Positions 51,547 to 61,099 of a stretch of 64,000 nucleotides of DNA are shown piece by piece. The notes under the pieces were generated by a model, which saw only the letters and a list, made by a program, of their open reading frames with translations, was not told where the DNA came from and searched no databases. Made by a program: the position numbers and the translations under genes. This DNA comes from JAKLKS01 sp964370855. GTDB lineage: Bacteria; Planctomycetota; JAJSAM01; JAKLKS01. The stretch is from assembly GCA_964370855.1 (NCBI GenBank), contig CAYJMF010000010.1:1-64000 (forward strand), in the 5' to 3' direction. Each line of letters opens with the position of its first letter. Positions within the stretch are counted from its first letter, which is position 1.

Positions 51547-52710
51547 CTACTCGGGGAACGACTCCGTCCCGAACTTGTTCCCGGCGAAGGTGTTCTCCAG
51601 CTCCGCGACGAGGGAGTGGAGGCCCGCGCCCCCGCTCCCCTTCGCCTTGTTGGAGGTGAAGGTGTTCCCGGAGGTGGTGACGAAGTACCCGTCCCCGCCG
51701 GGGGCCGTGACGTTGTTCTTCTCGAGGATGTTGTCCGGGGAGGTGACGTTGATGCCGTTCCCCGACACGGTCTTGACCTTGTTCTTGAGGAGGCTGTGCC
51801 CCCCGGAGCCGGCCAGGGCGAAGCCGACGGTGCCCGTCGTGACCTGGTTCTTCTCGATGAGCGCCCCCGAACCCTGGACGGTGCAGCCGTTGCCGCCGGA
51901 GGCGGAGACGCGGTTCTTCACGACCACGAGGTCGGTACCCTCGACCTCGATGCCGACGCCCGCGGGGCGATCCACGCGGTTCTTCGAGACGGACATGGCG
52001 GCGTCGGGGTTGACGAGGATGGTCATGCCGACGTCGCCGGAGTCGGAGACCCTGTTCTTCTCGATGGTCCCGTTCCCGCCGGAGTATGCGATGCCCGTGA
52101 GGGCGGTCCCCACCACGGTGTTCCCGGTGAGGACGCCGGCGACCCCGCCCTCCTGGCCCGTGGTGGCGGAGATGACGTGGATCCCCTCCGCCTCGCCCCC
52201 CGTGATCCTGCACTTCGACACGACAAGGTTGCGGACGGTCTCGCACTGGATCCCGGCCCCGGACGCGTTCTCCACGACGCAGGAGAGGATCTCGAGGCCG
52301 CGCACGCCGGTGGCCTTGATGCCCGCCCCGAGGGTGTCGCGGACCGTGAGCTTCGAAAGGACGAGGTTCTGCGTGTTGGATGCGTCCACGCCGGACAGGC
52401 CGCCCTCGAAGACGAAGCCCGAGATCGCGATCATGTCGCCGCCCTGGAGGAGGAGGCCCGGCTGCCCCTCCGGGGGCTGGATCACCGCCCCCTTCAGGCC
52501 GACGATCTCGAGGTCGGTCTTCTCCGAGACGAGGATGGATTCCGTGTAGGGCCCCCCGGAGACGACGATGCGGAACCCCGTCCCGTCCACGGCGTCCACG
52601 GCCTCCTGGATGGTGGGGTGGTCGCCGGGGACCTTGAGGTCCGTGGCGAAGGCGGCGGCGGGAAGGGCGAGAACGGCGGCGAAGGCGGCGGCGCGGATGG
52701 CGAAGTTCAT
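51547..52710 (-). CDS. secreted right-handed beta-helix protein
   Basis: 387 residues; signal peptide MNFAIRAAAFAAVLALPAAA. ADFAT-like cleavage is followed by DLKVPGDHPTIQEAVDAV, the usual pectate-lyase/NosD-type entry. About twelve PbH1 rungs follow with alternating Val/Ile strands and N/G turns (for example SKNRVDRPAGVGIEVEGTDL, VEKN-type ladders). No catalytic residues of a known lyase stand out, so surface or binding function is as likely. GGAGG six bases upstream of ATG; TACAAT at 52729-52734. Confidence 0.8.
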   Translation of the reverse strand: MNFAIRAAAFAAVLALPAAAFATDLKVPGDHPTIQEAVDAVDGTGFRIVVSGGPYTESILVSEKTDLEIVGLKGAVIQPPEGQPGLLLQGGDMIAISGFVFEGGLSGVDASNTQNLVLSKLTVRDTLGAGIKATGVRGLEILSCVVENASGAGIQCETVRNLVVSKCRITGGEAEGIHVISATTGQEGGVAGVLTGNTVVGTALTGIAYSGGNGTIEKNRVSDSGDVGMTILVNPDAAMSVSKNRVDRPAGVGIEVEGTDLVVVKNRVSASGGNGCTVQGSGALIEKNQVTTGTVGFALAGSGGHSLLKNKVKTVSGNGINVTSPDNILEKNNVTAPGGDGYFVTTSGNTFTSNKAKGSGGAGLHSLVAELENTFAGNKFGTESFPE

Positions 52711-52728
52711 GGGAGACCTCCTGCGCGG

Positions 52729-52734
52729 ATTGTA
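52729..52734 (-). promoter_or_regulatory. -10 box of the beta-helix gene
   Basis: TACAAT on the minus strand, 18 bases before the ATG and followed by a GGAGG ribosome site. The same hexamer serves as -10 at 13646 and 49081. Confidence 0.4.
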
Positions 52735-52771
52735 CCCCTCCCCTTCGCGGACGGTCCGGAACCCCGCCCCT

Positions 52772-55741
52772 CTACCGCAGCCGGCGCAGCAGCGGATCCG
52801 TCTCCGCCGCCCTCGCCGCCGCCATCGCCGCCGCCAGGGAAGACGGCGCCTCGGCCCCGAGTTCCTTCGCGAGCTCGTCCCCGGCCTGGAACGCGGCGAG
52901 CCGCACCCAGCGGTTGGAATCGCCGAGAGCCCGCGCGATCCCCTCCACGGCCGCGGGGGACTTCGACTTCCCCAGGGCGCGGAGCGCGTTCCGCCTCTCC
53001 CACGCCGAACTCGGGAATTCGGTCCCGACGAAGGCGACGAGGGCCGGCACCGCCGCTTCGCCGAGGGCCCCGAGCCGCTCCACGGCGGCGAGGCGCACGG
53101 GGAGCGGCACGTCCGCCCCGAGCGCCCCCATCAGGGCCCGCACCGCCTCCTCCCCTCCCGCGGCGCCGAGGCAGCCCGCCGCGGCCACCCCCTCGCTCTC
53201 CTTCTCCGAGCGGAGGAACCCCGCCACCGCCGGCGGGGCCTTCTTCAGCGCCGCCAGCGCGCCGAGCACCGTGGCCCGCGAGGAGGGGTCCTCGCCCAGC
53301 ATCTCCGCGAAGCGGCCCTCCGCCTCGGCGGCCTGGAGCCCCGCCAGGGCGCGGACGGCGCCGCGGCGGACGATCCCCTCGGCGTCGCGGGTCTTCTCCA
53401 GGAGGGGAGGCACGACCTCCTCCCGGGGGAACTTCGAGAACACGACCTCCACGGCGCGGTACTCGAGCCCGTCCTTCGTGCCCACCCGCTCCAGCGCCCG
53501 CGCGAGGGCCGGCTTCCCGAGCGCCACGAGCCGCTCCCGGGCGATGGGGACGATGACGCGGTTGTCCCCGACCTCCCAGCGGCAGGAGACGGCCCACAGC
53601 TTCTCGAGATCGTCCACGGTCTTCCCGTCGGCGCCGGCGACGGTGCCGTCCCGGTCCACCTCCGCCCGCGCCTTCTCCTCCGTCATGGAGGTGGTTCCGG
53701 GGTCGCCGCTCCCGCCGGCGGCCACCTCCGCGTCGGGCCGGTCGATGCCGGCGCCGACGATGGAGGAGGTCCACGCCGCGCCGTCGCGGGTCCGCTCCGT
53801 GTAGACGTCCTTCCCCCCGGCGTCGGCGAGGATCCCGATGCCGCCGGTGCCCCGCGCCGGGGAGGCGTACCCCTGGACCCCGTCGTTCACGGCGGCGTAG
53901 CCGTCGTTGCCCCCCATGTCGATGAGGAAGGCCACGGAGTTGGTGAGGGCGCCGCCCTGGGTGCCGCCGGAGCCGGCGTAGTAGTCGTCGCCGCCGCGGT
54001 CCACGAGCATGCCGACGGCGTAGTCGTGGGCGCCCCCCATGCCGACGCCGTTCTTGAGGTAGTAGAGGTCGCTCCCGGCGCGATCGAGCAGGATGCCCGC
54101 GGAGAGGTGGATGCCGGAGCCCTGACCGTACTGGCCGAGGTTGTAGGTGTCGTTGCCGTCGTCGTCCACGAGGATGCCGAGGGAGTACCAGTAGGAGGCG
54201 CCCTGTCCGTAGATGTCGGCGGTGTAGCGGTCATTGCCCTTCACGTCCACGAGCACGCCGACGCCGCCCGACGCGTCGGGCCGCATGCCGATGGAGAACC
54301 CCTGGGAGAGGGACTGGTGGCGGTCGTTGTAGAGCGGCGCGTGGAGGTGGGCGCCGCCGGCGTCGTAGACGTCGTTCCCGTCGAGGTCGGCCAGCACGCC
54401 GCAGCCGCGGGTGGAGGCGAAGCCCTCGTTGAAGAGGTCCCCGTGGTAGAGGTCGTTGCCCCCCCTGTCGAGGAGGATCCCGATGCCGAAGGCGCCGGCG
54501 CCGATGCCGAAGTCGCCGCAACGGTAGACGTCGTCCCCGCCCTCGTCCACGAGGATCCCGACGCCGGCGATGCCGGCGCCGAGGGAGGCGTTCCCCGCGT
54601 CGTAGAGATCGTTCCCGCCCCCGTCCCACTGGATGGCCACGCCGCCGAGAGCCGCGCCGAAGGAGAGGTCCCCGCGGCCGACGTAGCGGTCGTCGCCGGA
54701 GAGGTCGATGCAGACGGAGACCGGGCGGTCCTTGAGGATGGAGGCGGAGGCGCCGCCCAGCCAGGTGTCGTTCCCCCCGAGGTCGATGACGAGGATCGCG
54801 TCCTCGTCGAGGGCGTGGACGTCGTCGCCGGTGCCGTAGAGGACGACGATGCCGGCATCGGTCCGGATTCGCTCGCCCCCCCTCCACTCCTTCTCGAAGC
54901 CACCCTCCGCGCGGAGCGCATCGATCAACTCCTGAGCCAGGATGAGGGCGAACTGGGAGTCCACGCCGAGGTCGGCCAGCCCCTCCGAGTGCTCCTTCAG
55001 GAATTCGAGGAACCGCGCGTCCTCCAATTCCGGCGCGTCGATGACCAGAGCAGGCTTTTCCACCTGGCTTCCCATGGCCTTGCGGAGGAAGGGGGCCCGG
55101 TCAGCTCCTCCGGGGAGGACGGGGCGCCTCGCGGCAACGACCTTTCCGGTCCCGGGGTCGATCTCCCGGAGGCCCCCGTCGAGGGAGCCCTTCACCAGTT
55201 CCGTGGCAAGCGTCATCCGCCCCACCGCATCCCGGACACCGGGCCCGACCCGAGAAAGAGGGATCGCGGGAGCCGGAAAGGGTGTCGCCGTGGTCACGGG
55301 GTCCCCCCCGGCCATCTGGCCCCCCGCCCGGACCAGGAGCCGGAGCGGATCCCCGCTCCTCGCCTCCCTGTCCCACGCCTCCGCCTCGTTCCCCACCGAA
55401 AGCGGATCGTCCAGCGCCCGCCGCACGACCTGCAGCCGGAACGGGTCGTCGATGGGCTGCTTCTGGAACGCGAGGTCCCTGCGATTGCAGTTGAGGATCG
55501 TGAGCCCCTCGTCCACGAGGCGCAGTTCGTCGAGGGTCCAGAATCCCCCCTCCACGGGTTCCGGCTCCCGCTCCGGCGGCGCCGGGGGCGGGGGCGGGTA
55601 GACGATGGCCGCGGGCGCCGGCGCGGGGACGGACGCGGGGACGGGCGTCCCCCCGGCGTCCCGGACTTCGCTGCCGCCGTCCGCCGCGCAGGCGGCGGCC
55701 AGCAGTACGAGCACGGGAGCGGCGATCCGGATTGCGGCCAT
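52772..55741 (-). CDS. lipoprotein with Gly/Asn/Asp solenoid repeats and HEAT repeats
   Basis: 989 residues; ATG 55741 after AAAGGAGG. Lipobox LVLLAAAC (Cys18), then a Pro-rich linker. Residues ~300-660 hold about eleven ~31-residue repeats of the pattern GILVDxGGNDxYxxGxxGxGAG, with the GGND/GGDD acidic turn at each period: probably a beta-solenoid, possibly metal binding. From ~700 to the end are HEAT/PBS-lyase-like helical repeats (AVRALAGLQAAEAEGRFAEM, RNALRALGKSKSPAAVEGIA). No catalytic motif. Likely a surface or periplasmic scaffold. Confidence 0.7.
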   Translation of the reverse strand: MAAIRIAAPVLVLLAAACAADGGSEVRDAGGTPVPASVPAPAPAAIVYPPPPPAPPEREPEPVEGGFWTLDELRLVDEGLTILNCNRRDLAFQKQPIDDPFRLQVVRRALDDPLSVGNEAEAWDREARSGDPLRLLVRAGGQMAGGDPVTTATPFPAPAIPLSRVGPGVRDAVGRMTLATELVKGSLDGGLREIDPGTGKVVAARRPVLPGGADRAPFLRKAMGSQVEKPALVIDAPELEDARFLEFLKEHSEGLADLGVDSQFALILAQELIDALRAEGGFEKEWRGGERIRTDAGIVVLYGTGDDVHALDEDAILVIDLGGNDTWLGGASASILKDRPVSVCIDLSGDDRYVGRGDLSFGAALGGVAIQWDGGGNDLYDAGNASLGAGIAGVGILVDEGGDDVYRCGDFGIGAGAFGIGILLDRGGNDLYHGDLFNEGFASTRGCGVLADLDGNDVYDAGGAHLHAPLYNDRHQSLSQGFSIGMRPDASGGVGVLVDVKGNDRYTADIYGQGASYWYSLGILVDDDGNDTYNLGQYGQGSGIHLSAGILLDRAGSDLYYLKNGVGMGGAHDYAVGMLVDRGGDDYYAGSGGTQGGALTNSVAFLIDMGGNDGYAAVNDGVQGYASPARGTGGIGILADAGGKDVYTERTRDGAAWTSSIVGAGIDRPDAEVAAGGSGDPGTTSMTEEKARAEVDRDGTVAGADGKTVDDLEKLWAVSCRWEVGDNRVIVPIARERLVALGKPALARALERVGTKDGLEYRAVEVVFSKFPREEVVPPLLEKTRDAEGIVRRGAVRALAGLQAAEAEGRFAEMLGEDPSSRATVLGALAALKKAPPAVAGFLRSEKESEGVAAAGCLGAAGGEEAVRALMGALGADVPLPVRLAAVERLGALGEAAVPALVAFVGTEFPSSAWERRNALRALGKSKSPAAVEGIARALGDSNRWVRLAAFQAGDELAKELGAEAPSSLAAAMAAARAAETDPLLRRLR

Positions 55742-55784
55742 GGGAGCCTCCTTTGGCACGCCATTCTCGCCCGGGAGGGGCTCT

Positions 55785-57422
55785 TCACCCCAGCATCGTC
55801 AGCAGCAACTGGGCGAGAATCACCTTCCCGATGAACGCCACCGGGTAGACCGACGCGTAGCCGACGTTGGGCTCCTCGCTCCCCGTGCGGTCCACGGCCC
55901 AGGCGAGCAGCGCCGGCTGGGTCTGGATCCCCCCGGCCATCCCGACGAGCAGCGTCATCGGGATGCGCAGCCAGATCCGCCCCGCCATGAACAGCGCCAC
56001 CGCCGTCGTCGTCGTGATCACCGCCCCGAGCCCGAGCAGCGCCCAGCCCCCGCCGCCGGAGAGGGTGCCCACGAAGGCGCCCCCCGCCCGCGTCCCCACC
56101 CCCGCGAGGAACAGGACCATCCCGAACTGGCGCAGCGTCAGGTTCGCGCTGTAGGGCATCGTCCAGAGGAGCGGCCCCGTGCGCCCGAGCGAACCCAGGA
56201 TCAGGGCGACCACCAGCGGCCCCCCGGCGAGCCCGAGCCGGAACCGGACCCCGCCGGGCAGTTCCACGGCCACCATCCCGAGCACGATGCCGAGCGTCAG
56301 GCCCACGCTGAAGGAGAGGAGGTCGATCTCGCTCACGGCCCGGTAGGAGTCCCCGAGGAACTTCCCCGCCCTCTCGAGGTCCGGCACGCGGCCCACCACC
56401 CGAACCCTGTCTCCGAGCTCCAGCGTCGTCTCCCGCTCCGGCACGAACTCCGCGTCCCCGCGCCGCACCCGCGTGATCACCACCCCGAACCGCTCCGGCA
56501 GGCGCAGCTCCTCCACGGTGAACCCCGCCGCCTCCCGTCTCGACACGAAGATGCGCCGGTAGTCGAGCACCGCGCGGTCGAGGTCGAGCGGCGTCCGGTT
56601 CTCCTCGCCGAGGAACTCCGTCACCGCCGCCACCTCCTCCGGGGGGCCGACCAGGGTGAGCTGGTCCCCCTCCTCGAGGAGCGTGCCGTCGAGGGCGACC
56701 TCGAGGAGCCCGTCGCGGCGCCGGTGGCGCGCGAAGACGACCCGCCAGCCGTGGGCCCGCAGGAGCTCGCCGAGGGTCCGCCCCACGGCCCGGGGGCGGA
56801 AGACGCGGACCGTGCGCGCGTCGAGCCCCCCGGCGCCGGGCACCACCCCGGCGAGGCCCGCCGCGTCCCGCCCCGCGTCGGGCCGGAACCGCCGCCACGC
56901 CGCCTCCATGGCGAGGAGCATCCCCCCCACGCCGAAGGGGTAGGCGAGGGAGTAGGCGACGACGGGCTCGAGGAGGCGGCGCTCGAGGTCGGCGCCGCCG
57001 GCGTTCTGGAGGGATTCCAGCACCGCGGCGAGGGCCGGCGTGTTCGTGAGCCCCCCGGAGAAGGCCCCCGCGGCGAGGGCGCCGCCGACGCCGAGGAGGC
57101 GCGCCGTTCCGGCGGCGACGAGGGTGGCGAGAACGAGGACGCCGAGCACGAGGACGGTGTCCCGCATTCCCCGGCGGCGGAGGGAGGCGAAGAAGGAGGG
57201 GCCGTAGGAGAGGCCGAGGGCGTAGACGAAGAGGGCGAGGCCCGAGAGGTAGGCCTCCTCGGGCAGGCGGAGCGACGGGTCGAGGGCGCCGAAGGCGAGG
57301 CCGGTGAAGAGCACCGCCGCGAGGCCGAGACGGGTCGCCTTCCCCGCGGCGTAGCCCACCGCCGCCACCGCGAGGAGGAGGAGGAGCGGATTCCCGGCCA
57401 GGAGTCGGATCATCCCCTGCAT
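55785..57422 (-). CDS. AspT/YidE-type antiporter with two RCK_C domains
   Basis: 545 residues. Two blocks of about five membrane segments flank a central soluble part with two TrkA-C-like domains (~215-285 and ~295-365: LEEGDQLTLVGPPEEVAAVT; LELGDRVRVVGRVPDLERAG). GAFSGGLTNTPALAAVLESL in the first half and LVGMAGGIQTQPALLAWAVD in the second are the paired family motifs. Members exchange dicarboxylates or are uncharacterised. ATG 57422 has no clear site; ATG 57413 follows CAGGGG. Substrate unknown. Confidence 0.8.
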   Translation of the reverse strand: MQGMIRLLAGNPLLLLLAVAAVGYAAGKATRLGLAAVLFTGLAFGALDPSLRLPEEAYLSGLALFVYALGLSYGPSFFASLRRRGMRDTVLVLGVLVLATLVAAGTARLLGVGGALAAGAFSGGLTNTPALAAVLESLQNAGGADLERRLLEPVVAYSLAYPFGVGGMLLAMEAAWRRFRPDAGRDAAGLAGVVPGAGGLDARTVRVFRPRAVGRTLGELLRAHGWRVVFARHRRRDGLLEVALDGTLLEEGDQLTLVGPPEEVAAVTEFLGEENRTPLDLDRAVLDYRRIFVSRREAAGFTVEELRLPERFGVVITRVRRGDAEFVPERETTLELGDRVRVVGRVPDLERAGKFLGDSYRAVSEIDLLSFSVGLTLGIVLGMVAVELPGGVRFRLGLAGGPLVVALILGSLGRTGPLLWTMPYSANLTLRQFGMVLFLAGVGTRAGGAFVGTLSGGGGWALLGLGAVITTTTAVALFMAGRIWLRIPMTLLVGMAGGIQTQPALLAWAVDRTGSEEPNVGYASVYPVAFIGKVILAQLLLTMLG

Positions 57423-57563
57423 GGGCGATGGGGCGGGGCCCCGCCGGGGCCGGTTCCGGGAGGGGCGGGCCGCACGGTGCTGCCTTCCGATCCTGGATCA
57501 CCGCGGGACGGGATCGCCGGGTTCGCCGGGAGCGGACCGTGACGGGGTCCGCGACGCCCGTCA

Positions 57564-58718
57564 TCACCCGGCGAGGCGGGCCGCGAGGGCGGCGATGCCG
57601 AGCGCCGCCGCCGCCACCGCCGTCGCCGCGCCGGCGCCGAGGAGGAGGGGACGGGGGCCGAGCTCCTTCAGCGTCGCGAACCGCGTCGTCAGGCCGAGGG
57701 CCGCCATGGCGGCGCCGAGGCAGGCGTCGGAGCCGAAGGACTCGATCCCCCGGGTCAGCGACTTCCACGCGCCGGCATCGAAGAGCCCGAGGGCGAGACC
57801 GCCCTCGAGGCCGGCGTCCCCCGCCGTGCGGAGGAGGGCCATGGCGAGGAACCCGAGCACGAAGAGCGGGAACAGCTTCCCGAGGGCGATCCTCTTCCCG
57901 GCGCCGCCGGTCCGCCGCGCGTGGGAGAGGGCCAGCAGCGGCACGACGGCCACGAGGAAGGTGTTGCGCACGAGCTTCGTCACCAGGGCCGCGTTCATGG
58001 CCGCGTCGTCGAGAAAGGCCGACCTGTAGGCCAGCGCCGCGCCGGTCACCTGGGAGGTGTCGTGGATGGCGGTCCCGAGGAAGAGCCCCGCCGCCCCCGG
58101 CGCGTCGGCGAAGAGCAGGTGGGCCAGCGGCGGGAAGAGGAGCATCCCGAGGAGCCCGAAGAGCGTCACGTTGGCCACGGTGTAGGCGACCTCCCGCTCC
58201 TCGGCGTCGATGGCCGGCGCGACGGCCAGCGTCGCCGTCACCCCGCAGATGGCCGTGGAGGCGGCGGCGAGGACTCCGAGGCGCTCCGACACCCCGAGCG
58301 CGCGGGCGAGCCGGAGCGAGACGAGGAGCGCCAGGACCACGATCACCACCACCGCCGGGAGCGCGACGCCGCCGGAGCGGGCCACGGCCAGCAGGCTCAA
58401 CCGGATCCCCACGAGCACGATGCCGAGGCGGAGCACCCTCTTCACGCAGAAGTCGAGACCGGGCCGGAACACCCCGTGGACGCCGACGGTGTTGGCGAGG
58501 AGGAGGCCGAGGAGCACGGCGAGGGTGACGCCGGGCACCGGGCTCTTCCCCGACGGGACCAGCCCCCCGATCCCCTCCGCCCCGAAAGAGGCCACCCACA
58601 CGAGGGCCGCCGCCGCCGCGACCCCGGGAAGGAGGATGTGGGCGGAGCGGAGGGGTACCCCGAGGAGCGCGCTCTCGAGCGTCGAGGGGCGGGCGGGGCC
58701 GGGGCCGGGGCCGTTCAC
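57564..58718 (-). CDS. YeiH/UPF0324-family membrane protein
   Basis: 384 residues from GTG 58718; an upstream GTG (58757) is in frame but its residues (MSDTVLLSV) are translated from a REP-like repeat and are unlikely to be real. About eleven membrane segments; family blocks RLGIVLVGIRLSL, STAICGVTATLAVAPAI and GTAIHDTSQVTGAA are all present. Function of the family is uncertain (some members are linked to sulfonate or anion transport). No ribosome site; a TATCGT lies 8 bases ahead of the GTG. Confidence 0.8.
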   Translation of the reverse strand: MNGPGPGPARPSTLESALLGVPLRSAHILLPGVAAAAALVWVASFGAEGIGGLVPSGKSPVPGVTLAVLLGLLLANTVGVHGVFRPGLDFCVKRVLRLGIVLVGIRLSLLAVARSGGVALPAVVVIVVLALLVSLRLARALGVSERLGVLAAASTAICGVTATLAVAPAIDAEEREVAYTVANVTLFGLLGMLLFPPLAHLLFADAPGAAGLFLGTAIHDTSQVTGAALAYRSAFLDDAAMNAALVTKLVRNTFLVAVVPLLALSHARRTGGAGKRIALGKLFPLFVLGFLAMALLRTAGDAGLEGGLALGLFDAGAWKSLTRGIESFGSDACLGAAMAALGLTTRFATLKELGPRPLLLGAGAATAVAAAALGIAALAARLAG

Positions 58719-58734
58719 GGGGCCGAACGATACG

Positions 58735-58900
58735 GACAGCAGAACGGTGTCAGACACCTATTTGTCGGAGGCGGGAGTCCCCCGTCCGGGCGAAAGGGCC
58801 CCGCCTCCGANNNNNNNNNNGGGGCCGCCCCGCGCGCGGCACCCCCCCCCCCCCCCAAAAAAACTGGTTGTCAGACACCGTTCTGCTGTCGACTCCGTTC
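58735..58900. repeat. REP-like GGTGTC/GACACC inverted repeat around a scaffold gap
   Basis: GACAGCAGAACGGTGTC begins at 58735 and its complement ends near 58895, flanking the 10-N gap; each arm also contains the near-palindrome GGTGTCAGACACC. Between the arms the sequence is G/C and A homopolymer-rich, probably erroneous. GGTGTC-GACACC hairpins are another REP-type family; the gap likely formed because the two arms could not be assembled through. Confidence 0.6.
58811..58820. other. assembly gap (10 N)
   Basis: Ten N of arbitrary length, inside the hairpin above. Flanking bases (runs of C then A) are of doubtful quality. Confidence 0.95.
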
Positions 58901-58954
58901 GGCTGTCGGGGTACCGTGGTCCCTCCGGCGTCCTCCCCACGGAGCCCCCCCCCC

Positions 58955-60682
58955 ATGCCCTCCCCCATCCGCGTGCAGCGTCCCGGCGAGTTCCCCCGGG
59001 TCCACGTCCCCGCCGCCGCCGACCTCGCCGACGAGGCGACCCTGAAGGGACTCCTCGACGAGCTCGAGGCCCGCCCCCTCGACTCCCCCGCCGCCCTGGA
59101 GAAGTGGCTCGCCGACATGGACGAGGTCTTCTCCTGCTTCGTCGAGGAGGCCTCCCGGCGCAACATCGAGATGACCTGCGCCACCGACGACCCCGAGGCC
59201 GAGAAGCGCCACCTCCACGTCGTCCGGGACCTCCACCCCCTGGTGGCCCCCGTGGCGGAGCGCCTCTCGCGGAAGTACCTCGCCTGTCCCCACCGCAAGG
59301 CCCTCGACGCCGCCCTCTACGCCGTCCACGACCGCAACGAGGAGATCGACGTCCGCCTCTTCCGCCAGGAGAACGTGGAGCTCGGCAAGCGGGAATCCAT
59401 GGAGAAGCAGAAGTACCAGAAGGCCATGGGCGCCATGTCCGTCACGTGGAACGGGGAGGAGCGGACCCTCGAGCAGATGGCCGTCCTCCAGCAGTCCGCG
59501 GACCGCGCCGAGCGGGAGAAGGCGTGGCGGCTCGTCACCGACCGCCGCCTCCGGGACCGCGCGACCCTCGACGGGATGTTCGACGGCCTGGTGAAGCTCC
59601 GCCACGAGATGGCCCGCAACGCCGGCTTCCCCGACTTCGTCGAGTACACCTTCCCCCGCAAGCACCGCTTCGACTACACCCCCGCCGACTGCGTCGCCTT
59701 CCACGAAGCCGCCGAGGCCTGCGCCGTCCCCTTCCTCCGCCGCATGGACGCCCGCCGCCGCGCGCGCCTGAAGCTCCCCGCTCTCCGCCCCTGGGACCTC
59801 GGCGTGGACGAGACCGGCCGCCCGCCGCTGCGCCCCTTCGCCACGCCGGAGGAGCTGACCGACGGCTGCCTCGAGATCTTCCGCGGACTCGACCCCGAGG
59901 TCGGCGCGGCCTTCGGGATGATGAAGGAGCGGGGGCTCCTCGATCTCGGCAGCCGCAGGGGGAAGGCCCCCGGCGGCTACCAGTCCACCCTCCACGAGGT
60001 GCGGCTCCCCTTCATCTTCATGAACGCCGCGGGGATGGACCGCGACGTCTTCACGCTGCTGCACGAGGGGGGCCACGCCTTCCACAGCGTGCTGTCGCGG
60101 AAGCAGCCCCTCCTGTCCTACCGCGGCGTCCCCCACGAGTTCGCCGAGGTCGCGAGCATGGGGATGGAGCTGCTGTGCCAGGACCGGCTCGCGCCGTTCT
60201 ACGACGAGGAGGAGGCGGCCCGGAGCCTGCGCGCCCACCTCGAGGGCACCATCTCGCTGCTGCCCTGGGTCGCCACCATCGACGCCTTCCAGCACTGGAT
60301 CTACCGCAACCCCGGGCACACGGCGGAGGAGCGGAGCGTGGCCTTCCGCGGGCTCGTGGCCCGCTTCGGCAACGACATCGACTGGAGCGGGCTCGAGGAG
60401 GCGCGGGACTGGATGTGGCACCGCCAGCTCCACGTCTTCCTCTACCCCTTCTACTACATCGAGTACGCCATCGCGCAGATGGGGGCGCTGCAGCTGTGGG
60501 TCAACCACCGCCGCGACCCGGCGAAGGCGCTGGCGCAGTACAAGGCCGGGCTCGCGCTCGGCGGGAGCCGTCCGCTCCCGGAGCTCTTCGCGACGGCGGG
60601 CCTCAAGTTCGACCTCTCCCGCCGCATGCTGGAGCCCCTCGTCGCCGAGGTGGAGGAGGTCCTCGCCGGCCTCCCGGAGTAG
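58955..60682 (+). CDS. pepF: M3-family oligoendopeptidase (PepF-like)
   Basis: 575 residues; ATG 58955 with GGAG upstream. Zinc site LLHEGGHAFHS (H370, E371, H374) and downstream HEFAEVASMGMELL give the M3 ligand set. YQSTLHEVRLPFIFMNA, WIYRNPGHTAEERS and FYYIEYAIAQMGALQLWVN are standard PepF/M3B blocks. Cytoplasmic oligopeptide degradation. Preceded by the scaffold gap and hairpin, so its promoter region is not reliably known. A single REP unit follows the stop by 8 bases. Confidence 0.9.
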   Translation: MPSPIRVQRPGEFPRVHVPAAADLADEATLKGLLDELEARPLDSPAALEKWLADMDEVFSCFVEEASRRNIEMTCATDDPEAEKRHLHVVRDLHPLVAPVAERLSRKYLACPHRKALDAALYAVHDRNEEIDVRLFRQENVELGKRESMEKQKYQKAMGAMSVTWNGEERTLEQMAVLQQSADRAEREKAWRLVTDRRLRDRATLDGMFDGLVKLRHEMARNAGFPDFVEYTFPRKHRFDYTPADCVAFHEAAEACAVPFLRRMDARRRARLKLPALRPWDLGVDETGRPPLRPFATPEELTDGCLEIFRGLDPEVGAAFGMMKERGLLDLGSRRGKAPGGYQSTLHEVRLPFIFMNAAGMDRDVFTLLHEGGHAFHSVLSRKQPLLSYRGVPHEFAEVASMGMELLCQDRLAPFYDEEEAARSLRAHLEGTISLLPWVATIDAFQHWIYRNPGHTAEERSVAFRGLVARFGNDIDWSGLEEARDWMWHRQLHVFLYPFYYIEYAIAQMGALQLWVNHRRDPAKALAQYKAGLALGGSRPLPELFATAGLKFDLSRRMLEPLVAEVEEVLAGLPE

Positions 60683-60690
60683 AGGAGGGG

Positions 60691-60718
60691 GATACCGTAC
60701 CCGACCCGATTCATCGGG
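60691..60718 (+). repeat. single REP-like unit
   Basis: Contains TACCCGACCCGATTCATCGG, the same unit found four times at 15461-15645, here 8 bases after the pepF stop codon. Confidence 0.75.
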
Positions 60719-60760
60719 CTTCGGAGGGACCGGCGACTCCCCCCCCTCCCGCCGGCGGGC

Positions 60761-61099
60761 CTACTTCGCCAGCCGGCGCTCCGCCTCGAGCCAGATCTCG
60801 AAGTCCTGGCCGACGGGACGGCGGCGCTCCTCCCAGATTTCGCGCGCGACGCGGGCGACGTCGGCCTTCGCCGGCGCGGGCCTGGGGGCGGGAGCGGGCT
60901 TCGGGGCGGCGGCCTTCGGGGCAGGCACCGGGGCGGCGGCCTTCGGGGCAGGCACCGGCGCGGCGGCGGCCTTCGGGGCAGGCACCGGCGCGGCGGCGGC
61001 CGGCGCGACGACGGGGGCGGGGGCGGGGGCGACGACGGGGGCGTTGACGGGCGCTGCGAGTTTCGGCTTCGGAGCGGACTTCCGGGACTTCTTCGACAC
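60761..61099 (-). CDS. DUF2934 protein with Ala/Pro/Lys repeat tail
   Basis: 112 residues; GTG 61099 with GGAGG at good distance. A basic N-terminus (SKKSRKSAPKPK) is followed by repeated APVPAPKAAA units (~25-80) and a C-terminal DUF2934 helix motif (REIWEERRRPVGQDFEIWLE, AERRL). The N-terminal part resembles histone-H1-like low-complexity tails, so nucleic-acid binding is possible; this is speculative. The repeats are recent at DNA level. Confidence 0.75.
   Translation of the reverse strand: MSKKSRKSAPKPKLAAPVNAPVVAPAPAPVVAPAAAAPVPAPKAAAAPVPAPKAAAPVPAPKAAAPKPAPAPRPAPAKADVARVAREIWEERRRPVGQDFEIWLEAERRLAK
60905..60991. repeat. in-gene tandem repeat (~3 x 27-30 bp)
   Basis: Three near-identical copies of GGCGGCCTTCGGGGCAGGCA with short GCG expansions, encoding the APVPAPKAAA units of the DUF2934 gene. 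Length is likely to vary between strains. Confidence 0.65.

Noticed and set aside
58719..58757. Upstream GTG start for the YeiH-like gene giving MSDTVLLSV
   Set aside because: Those codons are the REP-like repeat; the same repeat is present on the other side of the gap ahead of pepF and would give the same residues there.
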